A stretch of 64,000 bases of DNA from Pseudoxanthomonas sp. GTDB taxonomy: Bacteria > Pseudomonadota > Gammaproteobacteria > Xanthomonadales > Xanthomonadaceae. Under the pieces are notes generated by a model. It saw nothing but the letters and a program-made list of their open reading frames with translations, was not told where the DNA came from and did no database searches. Numbering within the stretch: the stretch's first letter is position 1; each line of letters opens with the position of its first letter. Below, one piece after another: positions 11,201-18,417 of this stretch. The stretch lies in assembly GCF_035999195.1 (NCBI RefSeq), contig NZ_DASYGY010000009.1, positions 1,612,001 to 1,676,000 of the forward strand. Direction: 5' to 3'. Made by a program: the position numbers and the translations under genes.

Positions 11201-11428
11201 GGTCATCAGCGCCTTTTCGATGCGCTCGGTGACCTGCTGGGAGACTTCCTCGGCGGTCGCCCCCGGCCACACCGTGCGCACCACCATCGCCTTGAAGGTG
11301 AACGGCGGATCCTCGGACTGGCCCAGGTGGCGGTACGACCACGCGCCGACCAGGCCCAGCAGGATCATCGCGAACAGCACCAGGCTGCGGTTGGTCAGCG
11401 CCCACTCGGAAAGATTGAAGCGGCGCAT
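8258..11428 (-). CDS. RND-family multidrug efflux permease
   Basis: Inner-membrane proton-drug antiporter of the AcrB/MexK superfamily (1056 residues, normal size). The N-terminus (SEWALTNRSLVLFAMIL) is the first transmembrane helix. The proton-relay motif GLLVDDAIIAVEMM, with the paired aspartates essential in AcrB, lies in the fourth helix region. Two large periplasmic loops and a second bundle of helices near the C-terminus are visible. It is encoded downstream of its periplasmic adaptor, with a 185-nt spacer holding a repeat pair. No outer-membrane channel gene follows, so it must borrow one, possibly the TolC homologue at 14320-15708. Substrate unknown. Confidence 0.94.
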   Translation of the reverse strand: MRRFNLSEWALTNRSLVLFAMILLGLVGAWSYRHLGQSEDPPFTFKAMVVRTVWPGATAEEVSQQVTERIEKALMTTGNYEYIRSYSRPGESQVIFAARDSLKSRDMPELWYQVRKKVGDIRATLPAGVVGPFFNDEFGDTFGNIYALTGDGFDYAVMKDYADRIQLELQRVDDVGKVELVGLQDEKIWIELSNTKLATLGIPLNAVQQALEEQNAVTPAGFFETPTDRVQLRLSGEFTSVDEIREFPIRAGGRTVKLGDIAEITRGFADPAAPRMRFMGQPGIGIAVAMKDGGDILKLGATLESEFQRLQKTLPLGMELRKVSDQPAAVEASVGEFVRVLAEAVVIVLLVSFFSLGLRTGLVVAVSIPLVLAMTFAVMHYFGIGLHKISLGALVLALGLLVDDAIIAVEMMAIKMEQGFDRLKAASFAYESTAFPMLTGTLVTAAGFLPIATAASSTGEYTRSLFQVVTIALVVSWIAAVLFIPYLGDKMLPDLGNPQPPKPGSLAARWHAFRAGLADRWPQYAGMLAPKPHDAHDHNPYHTPFYQRFRGWLAFCLRHRWVVIGMTVAAFVASIALFRFVPQQFFPDSVRPELMVDLELAEGSSLKSTDAQARKLEALLAKREGILNYVAYIGTGSPRFYLPLDQQLPQANFSQFVVLTADTASRESTRRWLIDEVAPRFPELQFRVTRLENGPPVGYPIQFRISGEHIDRVQAIARQMAEKVRANPHVANVNLDWSEPSKIVRLQIDQDRARALGVSTAQVSHFLSGSLSGLSVSTYREGNELVEILLRGPEEERTRLDLLGSLAVPTGNGGSVPLSQIANLEYAFEDGIIWHRDRLPTVTVRADLNNDDVTAPTVVAQISPTLDDLRATLPQGYLLETGGTVEDSARGQKSIAAGMPLFLLAVTTLLMLQLRSFSRMALVLLTAPLGLIGVTLALLVFRVPFGFVAMLGTIALAGMIMRNSVILVDQIDQDIQAGHDRWHAVIDATVRRFRPIVLTALAAVLAMIPLSRSAFFGPMAVAIMGGLTVATVLTLFFLPALYAAWFKVRPEEDAAR

Positions 11429-11460
11429 GGCTCAGCGACTCCCCGCGATGGCGATCAGCT

Positions 11461-11578
11461 CCCTCCCCCGCATGCGGGGGAGGGCTGGGGTGGGGGCGAA
11501 CGTGTGCAACATCTCTCCGGAAAGTCCGCGGATGCTTTGCCCCCATCCCAACCTTCCCCCGCAAGCGGGGGAAGGGGC
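11461..11578. repeat. REP-like inverted pair inside the RND operon
   Basis: Left unit 11461-11500 and right unit 11539-11578 are each C5-N4-G5 palindromes, carry mirrored GGGGTGGGGG tails and face each other. They are near-copies of the pair at 1719-1898. The element fills most of the spacer between the adaptor and permease genes, so it will be transcribed and fold in the mRNA. Confidence 0.88.
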
Positions 11579-11613
11579 GCTATACGGGTACGGAAAACTC
11601 ATCGGCACGTCCA

Positions 11614-12744
11614 TCAGCGCGATCCTTCCTGCGGCTTCGATGCAGCGAGCGCCAGCGGCCGGTTGCTGCGATCCACCGGCGCGACGACCTGGCCTTCGCG
11701 CAACAGATGGCCGCCGGCGCCGACCACCCAGTCGCCGGACTTCAGCCCGCCCAGCACCGGCACCGACGCCTCACCGTAGGGACCCAACTGCACCGCTTGC
11801 GCACGCACCTTGCCGCTGGCCGGATCGACGACCCACACCGTGGTCCTGTCGCCGTCGCCGCGCTGGATCGCCGACAACGGCAGCTTCAGCGCCGCCTGGG
11901 TGCCGCTCTCCTGCACGTACACGCGCGCGCTCTGGCCCAGTTCGACCTGCTGCTGCACTTCGTCGCCGACCAGGCTGACGCGTGCGGCATAGGTGCGGGT
12001 CTGCGCATCCGCGGCGGGGGCGATTTCGCGGATGACACCGGGCAGGCGCTGGCCGGGGGCATTCCACAGCTCGATCATCACCGGCTGACCGACACTGAAC
12101 TGGCGGATGCGGTTCTCCGGCAGACCGATCGCGACCTCGCGACCGCCGTCGGCGGCCAGGGTGAAGATCGTCTGGCCTGCGGCGACCACCTGCCCGGCTT
12201 CTGCCTGGCGGCTGGCGATCACGCCATCGCGCGGGGCGCGCAGTTGCGAATAGCCTTCCTGGTTGCGCATCACGTCCATCTGCGCACGCGCGGCACGCGC
12301 CTGGCCTTCGGCGGCCCGGTAGGCCGCGACCTGCGCGTCGTAGGCGGACTGGCTGATCAGCCGGTCGCCGACTAGCTTGGCGTAACGGTCGCGGTCGCCG
12401 CGCGCGCGGACCAGGTCGGCTTCGGCGGCGGCCAGTTGCGCCTGCGCGGCCTGTGCCTGCAGCGCGAAGTCGCCGGCATCGAGCACCGCCAGCACTTCGC
12501 CCTTGCGAACGCGGGCACCGGCATCCACGTTGCGTCGGACGAGATTGCCGCCGACGCGGAACGCCAGCGGACTTTCCTCGCGTGCCCGCACTTCGCCGGC
12601 GTAGGCCGACAGCGCGGCCCCGGCGCCGCCGCCGGGCTGCACGACCAGCGCGGGACGTGGCATTTCCGCGGGTTGCTCCTCGCTGCAGGCGGCCAGCCCG
12701 AGCAGCACGATTGCGAACACTCCGTTCCAGCGCGTCTGGCGCAT
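11614..12744 (-). CDS. RND efflux periplasmic adaptor (membrane fusion protein)
   Basis: A 376-residue HlyD/AcrA-type adaptor that would bridge the RND permease to an outer-membrane channel. The N-terminus is a lipoprotein signal with lipobox LAAC (C20), as in AcrA. A biotinyl-lipoyl half (DAGARVRKGEVLAVLDAGDF), an alpha-helical hairpin rich in Ala/Gln/Arg around residues 95-150, the second lipoyl half (RAPRDGVIASRQAEAGQVV) and beta-barrel domains follow. It is the promoter-proximal gene of the efflux pair and is divergent from the TetR gene at 12823, which is probably its repressor. Confidence 0.93.
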   Translation of the reverse strand: MRQTRWNGVFAIVLLGLAACSEEQPAEMPRPALVVQPGGGAGAALSAYAGEVRAREESPLAFRVGGNLVRRNVDAGARVRKGEVLAVLDAGDFALQAQAAQAQLAAAEADLVRARGDRDRYAKLVGDRLISQSAYDAQVAAYRAAEGQARAARAQMDVMRNQEGYSQLRAPRDGVIASRQAEAGQVVAAGQTIFTLAADGGREVAIGLPENRIRQFSVGQPVMIELWNAPGQRLPGVIREIAPAADAQTRTYAARVSLVGDEVQQQVELGQSARVYVQESGTQAALKLPLSAIQRGDGDRTTVWVVDPASGKVRAQAVQLGPYGEASVPVLGGLKSGDWVVGAGGHLLREGQVVAPVDRSNRPLALAASKPQEGSR

Positions 12745-12764
12745 GACCGCTCCGTTGCGATTTC

Positions 12765-12793
12765 AATTAATGGACTTGGCGGTATAGTATAAA
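12765..12793 (+). promoter_or_regulatory. putative sigma-70 promoter for the TetR gene in the divergent control region
   Basis: TTGCGA at 12765-12770 and TATAAA at 12788-12793 are separated by exactly 17 nt, a good sigma-70 match, 30 nt before the TetR ATG. The 78-nt region between the adaptor and TetR genes is strikingly AT-rich for this genome and also holds TATACT on the opposite strand. A TetR operator would be expected here, but I could not define a clean palindrome. Confidence 0.55.
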
Positions 12794-12822
12794 TATCGAA
12801 CCGGGTAGTCTAGTATTACAGC

Positions 12823-13494
12823 ATGGTCAGTCCACGCCACTCCGCCAGCCGCCCCAAGTCCCCCGCCAAGCCCGCTGCCAGCGGTCCCGGCCGCCCCAAG
12901 GACCTGGGCAAGCGCGCCGCCATCCTCGAAGCCGCCAAGCAGTTGTTCGCGCGCGAGGGATTCAACGGCGTCAGCATGGACCAGATCGCCGCCGAGGCGG
13001 GCGTTTCAAAGCTCACGGTGTACAGCCACTTCGGCGACAAGGACGCGCTGTTCGCCGCCGCAGTGAAGGCCAAGTGCGAGGAAATGCTGCCGGACACGCT
13101 GTTCGAGCTCGAACTGACCGGCAGCCTGCGCGACCAGCTCAGGCACATCGCGCAGGCCTTCTTCGCGCTGATCACCAGCGAGGAGGCCATCAGCACGCAC
13201 CGCATGATGATGGTGCCGGGCAACATCGACGACAAACTCAAGCAGACCTTCTGGGACGCCGGCCCGCAGCGCACGCACGATGCGTTCGCCGCGATGCTGC
13301 AGGCGCTGGTGGCCAAGGGCGAACTGGACATTCCCGACGTGGCGACCGCCTCCGTGCAGTTCTTCTCCCTGATCAAGGGCGAAGTGCATGCCCGCATGAC
13401 CTGCGGCCTGTGCAGCCGGCCCGGGCCGATGGATGCCCGCCAGCATGTCGACGCCACGGTGGACATGTTCCTGAGGGCCTATGGCCGCCGCTGA
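12823..13494 (+). CDS. TetR/AcrR-family transcriptional regulator
   Basis: A 223-residue one-component repressor. After a basic, proline-rich leader (residues 1-30) comes the TetR helix-turn-helix: KRAAILEAAKQLFAREGF, then VSMDQIAAEAGVSKLTVYSHFGDKDALF (about residues 29-75). The rest is an all-helical ligand domain with two cysteines in TCGLCSR near residue 195. It is transcribed divergently from the RND adaptor and permease, the classical layout for a local efflux repressor. Inducer unknown. Confidence 0.92.
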   Translation: MVSPRHSASRPKSPAKPAASGPGRPKDLGKRAAILEAAKQLFAREGFNGVSMDQIAAEAGVSKLTVYSHFGDKDALFAAAVKAKCEEMLPDTLFELELTGSLRDQLRHIAQAFFALITSEEAISTHRMMMVPGNIDDKLKQTFWDAGPQRTHDAFAAMLQALVAKGELDIPDVATASVQFFSLIKGEVHARMTCGLCSRPGPMDARQHVDATVDMFLRAYGRR

Positions 13495-13629
13495 ATCTGA
13501 AGCGCCGCCCCGGGCGACGGAGGTTGCGGTGACTTCCGGCACTGCGTCCGCCGGCGTGCGTGCCGCGATCCTTGCCCAGCGCGGACGGGGCCAGCCCGCT
13601 AAAATGCCCGGCCCAGCCCTCCGCGTCGG

Positions 13630-14298
13630 ATGACCACCCCCATGACGATCGATTACTCCCAGGCCCGCGAAAACATGGTCGAGCAGCAGGTACGTCCCTG
13701 GGACGTGCTGGACGCGCGCGTGCTGGACGCCCTGGCCACGCTGCCGCGCGAGGCCTTCGTGGCCGACGCGCACCGTGCACTGGCCTACGCGGACCTGGCG
13801 CTGCCGCTTGGCCATGGCGAAGTCATGGCCAAGCCCGTGATCGAAGGCCGCACCCTGCAGGCGCTCAAGCCGCAGGCCAACGAGGACGTGCTGGAAATCG
13901 GCACCGGCAGCGGCTACCTGACCGCCTGCCTGGCGCACCTGGCGCGCGAGGTGGTCAGCCTCGAGATCCATCCCGACCTGGCCGAGGCCGCGCGTGCGCG
14001 CCTGGATGCCACCGGCCTGGGCAGCAACGTGCGCATCGAAACCGCCGATGCGCTGGCATGGGACAGCGACCGCCGTTTCGACGTGGTCTGCGTGACCGGC
14101 GCGGTCGCCACCGTGCCCGCGCGCTTCCTGCAATGGCTGCGTCCGGGCGGCCGCCTGTTCGTCGTGCAGGGCGCATCGCCGGTGATGGAAGGCGTACTGC
14201 ATGTCAACGACGTCAACGGCGCGCGCATCGAATCGTTGTTCGAAACCGACCTCCCCTACCTGGTCGGCGCCGCACCGGCGCCCCAGTTCGTCTTCTGA
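13630..14298 (+). CDS. PCMT-like SAM-dependent methyltransferase
   Basis: A 222-residue protein of the protein-L-isoaspartate O-methyltransferase family. The SAM-binding motif VLEIGTGSGYLTA lies near residue 80, with acidic loop EIHPD after it. The N-terminus fits the family (RENMVEQQVRPWDVLDARVLDALATLPREAFV). The catalytic/substrate loop that is normally TISQP reads VMAKP, so real isoaspartyl repair activity is doubtful. It sits 21 nt upstream of the TolC gene with an AAGGA ribosome site between them, so the two are probably co-transcribed. Role unknown. Confidence 0.85.
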   Translation: MTTPMTIDYSQARENMVEQQVRPWDVLDARVLDALATLPREAFVADAHRALAYADLALPLGHGEVMAKPVIEGRTLQALKPQANEDVLEIGTGSGYLTACLAHLAREVVSLEIHPDLAEAARARLDATGLGSNVRIETADALAWDSDRRFDVVCVTGAVATVPARFLQWLRPGGRLFVVQGASPVMEGVLHVNDVNGARIESLFETDLPYLVGAAPAPQFVF

Positions 14299-14319
14299 AG
14301 ATTAAACAAGGAACCCCGC

Positions 14320-15708
14320 ATGAGCCGTCGCCCCCTCGTACTCGCGCTCGCCCTGGCCCTGCCGTCCGCGGCCGGCGCCACCGACCTGATGCAGACCTAT
14401 GAGCTGGCGCGCACCGGCGATCCTCAGCTGTCCATCGCCGAGGCCACCCGTCTGTTCGACAAGGAAGGCGCGGTGCAGGCGCGTGCGGCGTTGCTGCCGC
14501 AGGTCAGCGGCAGCGTCGGCTATTCGCTGAACCACAGCAGCCGCCCGGGCAACCTGGTCAACGACGGCAACGGCGGCCAGATCGACATCGGCGATACCAA
14601 GAGCCGCAGCTACGGCGTGGACGTCAGCCAGACGATCTTCGACTGGAGCCGCATCGCCAACCTGCGCGGCCAGCGCGCCATCAGCCAGGCCGCCGACTAC
14701 GACCTGGCCTCGGCCAACAACACGCTGATCACCCGCACCTCGGCCGCCTACTTCAACGTGCTGATCGGCATCGAGTCGCTGGCCGCCGCCGAGACCAACG
14801 AGGCCGCGTCGAAGAAGCAGTTCGACTACGCGCAGAAGCGCCTCGATGTGGGCCTGGCGCCGATCACCGACGTGCATGAAGCCCGTGCCCAGTACGACAG
14901 CGCGCGCGCCAACACCATCCTGGCCCGCAATGCGCTGGACGACAGCTACCGCGCCTTGGCCGAGATCACCGGCCAGCCGATCAGCGGCCTGAAGGGCCTG
15001 CCGGACGACTTCCGTCCGGAACTTCCGCCGGAACAGAACGCACAGGCGTGGGTGGACCGCGCGCTCGAGCAGAACCCGGACCTGAAGTCGGCCGAATACG
15101 TGCTGGAGTCCGCGCAGCATGGCGTGTCCAGCGCGCGCGCCGGCCACTACCCCACGCTGAACTTCCGCGGCGGTTATTCCAACGGTACCGCGTGGGACTC
15201 TGTGCACGGTCCGCTGAGCCCCGGCATCTCCCAGGATGACGAAGGCTACAACTGGGGCATCACCCTCAATGTCCCGATCTTCTCCGGTGGCGCCACCCAG
15301 TCCGGCGTGCGCCAGGCGCTGGCCCAGCGCGACCGCGCGGCCGACGGCATGGAGCAGACGCGCCGCGCGCTGATCCGCAACACCAGCAACGCCTACCAGG
15401 CGCTGGTCGCCGGCGTAACCGAAGTGGAAGCCCGCCGCTTGGCGGTGTTCTCCGCGCAGAGCGCGCTGGATGCCTCGCAGGTCGGTCTGGAAGTCGGCAC
15501 GCGTACCGTGCTGGACGTGCTGCAGAACCAGCGCACGCTGTTCCAGGCGCAGGTCGAGTATGCGCAGGCCCGCTACAACTTCCTGCAGAACCGCCTGCTG
15601 CTGGAACAGGCCGCCGGGACGCTCGACGGAACCGACGTGCAGGACATCAACCGCCTGCTGACCGCCGACGCCGAAGCGCGCCTGTCGTCGCAGCCGGTGT
15701 CGCAGTAA
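14320..15708 (+). CDS. tolC: TolC-family outer membrane efflux channel
   Basis: A 462-residue outer-membrane factor forming the trimeric exit duct for type I secretion and RND/MFS efflux. The cleavable signal peptide (MSRRPLVLALALALPSAAGA) is followed by two internally similar outer-membrane-efflux repeats, roughly residues 25-220 and 240-440. These are rich in long helices and include LMQTYELARTGDPQL at the start and GTRTVLDVLQNQRTLFQAQ near residue 400, the typical TolC signature region. It follows the PCMT-like gene and is followed by a strong terminator. It is a plausible partner for the nearby RND system. Confidence 0.95.
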   Translation: MSRRPLVLALALALPSAAGATDLMQTYELARTGDPQLSIAEATRLFDKEGAVQARAALLPQVSGSVGYSLNHSSRPGNLVNDGNGGQIDIGDTKSRSYGVDVSQTIFDWSRIANLRGQRAISQAADYDLASANNTLITRTSAAYFNVLIGIESLAAAETNEAASKKQFDYAQKRLDVGLAPITDVHEARAQYDSARANTILARNALDDSYRALAEITGQPISGLKGLPDDFRPELPPEQNAQAWVDRALEQNPDLKSAEYVLESAQHGVSSARAGHYPTLNFRGGYSNGTAWDSVHGPLSPGISQDDEGYNWGITLNVPIFSGGATQSGVRQALAQRDRAADGMEQTRRALIRNTSNAYQALVAGVTEVEARRLAVFSAQSALDASQVGLEVGTRTVLDVLQNQRTLFQAQVEYAQARYNFLQNRLLLEQAAGTLDGTDVQDINRLLTADAEARLSSQPVSQ

Positions 15709-15733
15709 CGCCAAGCGCACCACGCACGATCAC

Positions 15734-15764
15734 GACGGCGGGCTTCGGCCCGCCGTCGTCGTTT
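15734..15764 (+). terminator. intrinsic terminator after tolC
   Basis: A perfect 10-bp stem GACGGCGGGC / GCCCGCCGTC closes a stable TTCG tetraloop (15734-15757) and is followed by GTCGTTT. It lies 26 nt after the tolC stop. Confidence 0.85.
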
Positions 15765-15782
15765 CCGGCGTCAGGCACTGCT

Positions 15783-15850
15783 GTAGGAGCGACGTGAGTC
15801 GCGACCGCACGCCACGGAAGATGTCCGGTCGCGACTCACGTCGCTCCTAC
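15783..15850. repeat. GTAG-type REP palindrome
   Basis: Perfect 23-bp inverted arms (15783-15805 and 15828-15850) start with GTAG and end with CTAC around a 22-nt loop. This resembles the GTAG-ended REP (SMAG-like) elements described in Stenotrophomonas. Related copies are at 28206-28342 and 59795-59920. It separates the convergent tolC and CoA-transferase genes. Confidence 0.88.
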
Positions 15851-15859
15851 ACGTGCACG

Positions 15860-17080
15860 TCAGATCGCGCCACGCGCACGCAGCGCGGCGATCTCCGCAT
15901 CATCGTAGCCGGCCTCGCGCAATACCTCGTCGGCATGCTGTCCGAGCAGCGGTGGTGCATGCCGGTGCACGACCGGGGTGGCCGACAGCCGGATCGGACT
16001 GTTCACCAGCGGCAATGCGTCGGCCAGCGGATGCGGTAACCCGGCCACCATGCCCCGCGCCTGCACCTGCGGATCGGCGAACACGTCGGCGAGGTCGTTG
16101 ACCGGTCCGCAGGGGATGCCGGCGGATTCCAGCAGCGCCAACCAGGCCCGCCGTTCGCGCGACAGCAGCCGTTGCTGCAGCAGCGGCACGAGCACGTCGC
16201 GATGGCGAACGCGACCGGCATTGGTCGCGAAGCGCGTGTCGTCCGCCAGCTGCGGCTCGCCGAGCAGGCCGCACAGCCGCGCGAACTGCCGATCGTTGCC
16301 GACGGCGACGACGATATGCCCGTCGGCGACGGTGAAGACCTGGTACGGCACGATGTTGGCGTGCGCGTTCCCCTGCCGCGGCGGCATGTCCCCGCTCACC
16401 AGATAGTGGCTGCCGAGGTTGGCGAGCATCGCGACCTGCGTGTCCAGCAATGCCATGTCGATCACTTGGCCCTGGCCCGTCGCATCCCGGTGGCGCAGCG
16501 CGGCGAGGATGGCGACGGTGGCATACATGCCGGTGAACAGGTCGGCGACGGCCACGCCCACTTTTTGCGGCTCGCCCTCGGCCGCGCCGGTGACGCTCAT
16601 CAGGCCACCGAGTCCCTGGATGGCGAAGTCGTAACCGGCACGCTGCGCGTACGGGCCGTCCTGGCCGAAGCCGGTGATCGAGCAGTACACCAGCCGCGGA
16701 TTGGCGGCGCGCAGCGTGGCGGCGTCCAGGCCGTAGCGCGCCATGTCGCCGACCTTGAAGTTCTCCACCAGCACGTCGCTCTGCAGCGCGAGCCGGCGGA
16801 TGACCGCCTGCCCCGCCTCGGTGGCGATATCGACGGTCAGCGAGCGCTTGTTGCGGTTCGCGCACAGGTAGTACGCCGATTCCGTCGTCTCGTTGCCGTC
16901 GGCGTCGCGGAGGAACGGTGGCCCCCAGCGGCGGGTGTCGTCGCCGCTGCCGGGGCGCTCGACCTTGATGACGTCGGCGCCGAGGTCCGCCAGCACCTGC
17001 GTACACCACGGACCGGCGAGCACGCGCGTCAGGTCCAGCACGCGCACACCCGCCAGGGCCTGCGGCGCTGCCGTGCTCAC
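15860..17080 (-). CDS. family III CoA-transferase (CaiB/BaiF type)
   Basis: A 406-residue protein of the CaiB/BaiF/formyl-CoA transferase family, which moves CoA between carboxylic acids. It begins with LAGVRVLDLTRVLAGPWCTQ and has the family segment NRNKRSLTVDI near residue 75. GYDFAIQGLGGLMSVTG near residue 150 contains the region of the catalytic aspartate. Its 5' end overlaps the waaA stop by 4 nt, so it is translated in the same unit as waaA, although no link to LPS is obvious. The substrates cannot be predicted. Confidence 0.9.
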   Translation of the reverse strand: MSTAAPQALAGVRVLDLTRVLAGPWCTQVLADLGADVIKVERPGSGDDTRRWGPPFLRDADGNETTESAYYLCANRNKRSLTVDIATEAGQAVIRRLALQSDVLVENFKVGDMARYGLDAATLRAANPRLVYCSITGFGQDGPYAQRAGYDFAIQGLGGLMSVTGAAEGEPQKVGVAVADLFTGMYATVAILAALRHRDATGQGQVIDMALLDTQVAMLANLGSHYLVSGDMPPRQGNAHANIVPYQVFTVADGHIVVAVGNDRQFARLCGLLGEPQLADDTRFATNAGRVRHRDVLVPLLQQRLLSRERRAWLALLESAGIPCGPVNDLADVFADPQVQARGMVAGLPHPLADALPLVNSPIRLSATPVVHRHAPPLLGQHADEVLREAGYDDAEIAALRARGAI

Positions 17081-18378
17081 GCCACCGGCGCCGGCAGGTG
17101 CGGGGCGATCATCGCCAGCGTGCGCGCCAGCGCGCCGCGTCCGTGCTCGACCAGCGCACGGCCGCGGTCGGCCATCGCCTGGCGGCGGGCGTCATCTGCG
17201 AGCAGCGCTTCGACCGCATCGCCCACGCCGGCCGCGTCGGGCGCGATCACCAGCGCATCGGCTTCCGTCAGGCGACGGGAGATCTCGCTGAAGTTGTACA
17301 GGTGCGGACCGGTGACGGCAGGGGTGCCGACGGCGGCGGGCTCCAGCAGGTTGTGTCCGCCGATGGCCTGCAGGCTGCCGCCGACGAAGGCCACGTCCGC
17401 GCAGGCGTAGAACGCCATCAGTTCGCCCAGCGTGTCGAGCACGAAGACGTCGTTGCCGGTGGACGGCCAGCCCTCGCCGCGGCGCGTGCCGACGTTCCAG
17501 CCCGCCGCGCGCGCCGATTCCGCCACGCGCGGAAAGCGTTCGGGATGCCGGGGCGCCCACAGCAACAGCAGGTCCGGCCAGCGCTTGCGCAGGCGCGCAT
17601 GGATCGCCAGCACCGGCGCTTCCTCGTCCTCGTGCGTGCTGGCGGCGATCCAGACGGGACGCCCGGTCGTCAGACGCTGGCGGAAGCCGGCGACCACCTC
17701 GGCCACGTTGGCGGGTACGGGAATGTCGAACTTCAGGTTGCCGACATCGCGCACCTGGTCGGGCCGTGCGCCCAGCTGCACGAAGCGCGCGGCATCGTCG
17801 CCGGACTGCGCCGCCACCCTGCGCACGGTGCGCAGCGTGCGCGCGATCAACGGCCGCAGCACGCTGTAGCCGCGCAGCGATCGCGCGGACAGGCGCGCAT
17901 TGAGGATGTAGACCGGCACGCGGCGATCGTGGCAGCCGAACAGCAGACTGGGCCACAGTTCCGTTTCCATGATCAGCGCCAGCCGCGGCGGGAACTGCGC
18001 GAGGAAGCGTGCGACGGCGCCGGGCAGGTCGTAGGGCGAATACACATGCAGCACGCGCTCGCCCCACAGCGCCTGCACGCGCTGAGACCCGGTCGGCGTG
18101 ATCGTGGTGACCAGCAGGCGCAGGCCGCGATGCCGCTTCAGCAAGGCGTCGACGACCGGCGCGGCGGCGTTGACCTCGCCCACCGACACCGCGTGCAGCC
18201 AGACGTCGACGGGACGCGATGGCGTGGCGTAGCTGCCGTAGCGCTCGCTCCAGCGCAGGAAGTACTCGGGATAGCGGAAGCCGCGCCAGATCAGGTGGTA
18301 GACGGTGACCGGCGTCAGCAGGTACAGCACCACCGAATAGAGGATGCGCAACAGGCGTTCGGCGGTGCGGTTCGACAT
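17077..18378 (-). CDS. waaA: 3-deoxy-D-manno-octulosonic acid (Kdo) transferase WaaA
   Basis: Adds Kdo to lipid IVA at the inner membrane, the first step of LPS core assembly. The 433-residue protein has an N-terminal membrane anchor (LLRILYSVVLYLLTPVTVYHLI), the glycosyltransferase-N domain with GEVNAAAPVVDALL and TLWPSLL-like METELWPSLLFG, and a GT-B C-terminal half with FVGGSLQAIGGHNLLEPAAVG near residue 345. ATG 18378 is preferred; a TTG lies three codons upstream. A late acyltransferase gene is divergent from it 39 nt away, so one control region serves both lipid A steps. Confidence 0.95.
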   Translation of the reverse strand: MSNRTAERLLRILYSVVLYLLTPVTVYHLIWRGFRYPEYFLRWSERYGSYATPSRPVDVWLHAVSVGEVNAAAPVVDALLKRHRGLRLLVTTITPTGSQRVQALWGERVLHVYSPYDLPGAVARFLAQFPPRLALIMETELWPSLLFGCHDRRVPVYILNARLSARSLRGYSVLRPLIARTLRTVRRVAAQSGDDAARFVQLGARPDQVRDVGNLKFDIPVPANVAEVVAGFRQRLTTGRPVWIAASTHEDEEAPVLAIHARLRKRWPDLLLLWAPRHPERFPRVAESARAAGWNVGTRRGEGWPSTGNDVFVLDTLGELMAFYACADVAFVGGSLQAIGGHNLLEPAAVGTPAVTGPHLYNFSEISRRLTEADALVIAPDAAGVGDAVEALLADDARRQAMADRGRALVEHGRGALARTLAMIAPHLPAPVA

Positions 18379-18417
18379 GGGCGACAAGGATACCCGGGGC
18401 CACCGTTACAATGGGTC

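Noticed and set aside
4936..11779. Very long plus-strand open frames opposite the cyclase and RND genes
   Set aside because: They are rich in His/Arg/Gln/Ala, lack domain motifs, and mirror genuine genes on the minus strand, as expected for antisense frames at high GC.
13501..13629. Small gene between the TetR and PCMT-like genes
   Set aside because: No start with ribosome site and no codon bias typical of the neighbours.
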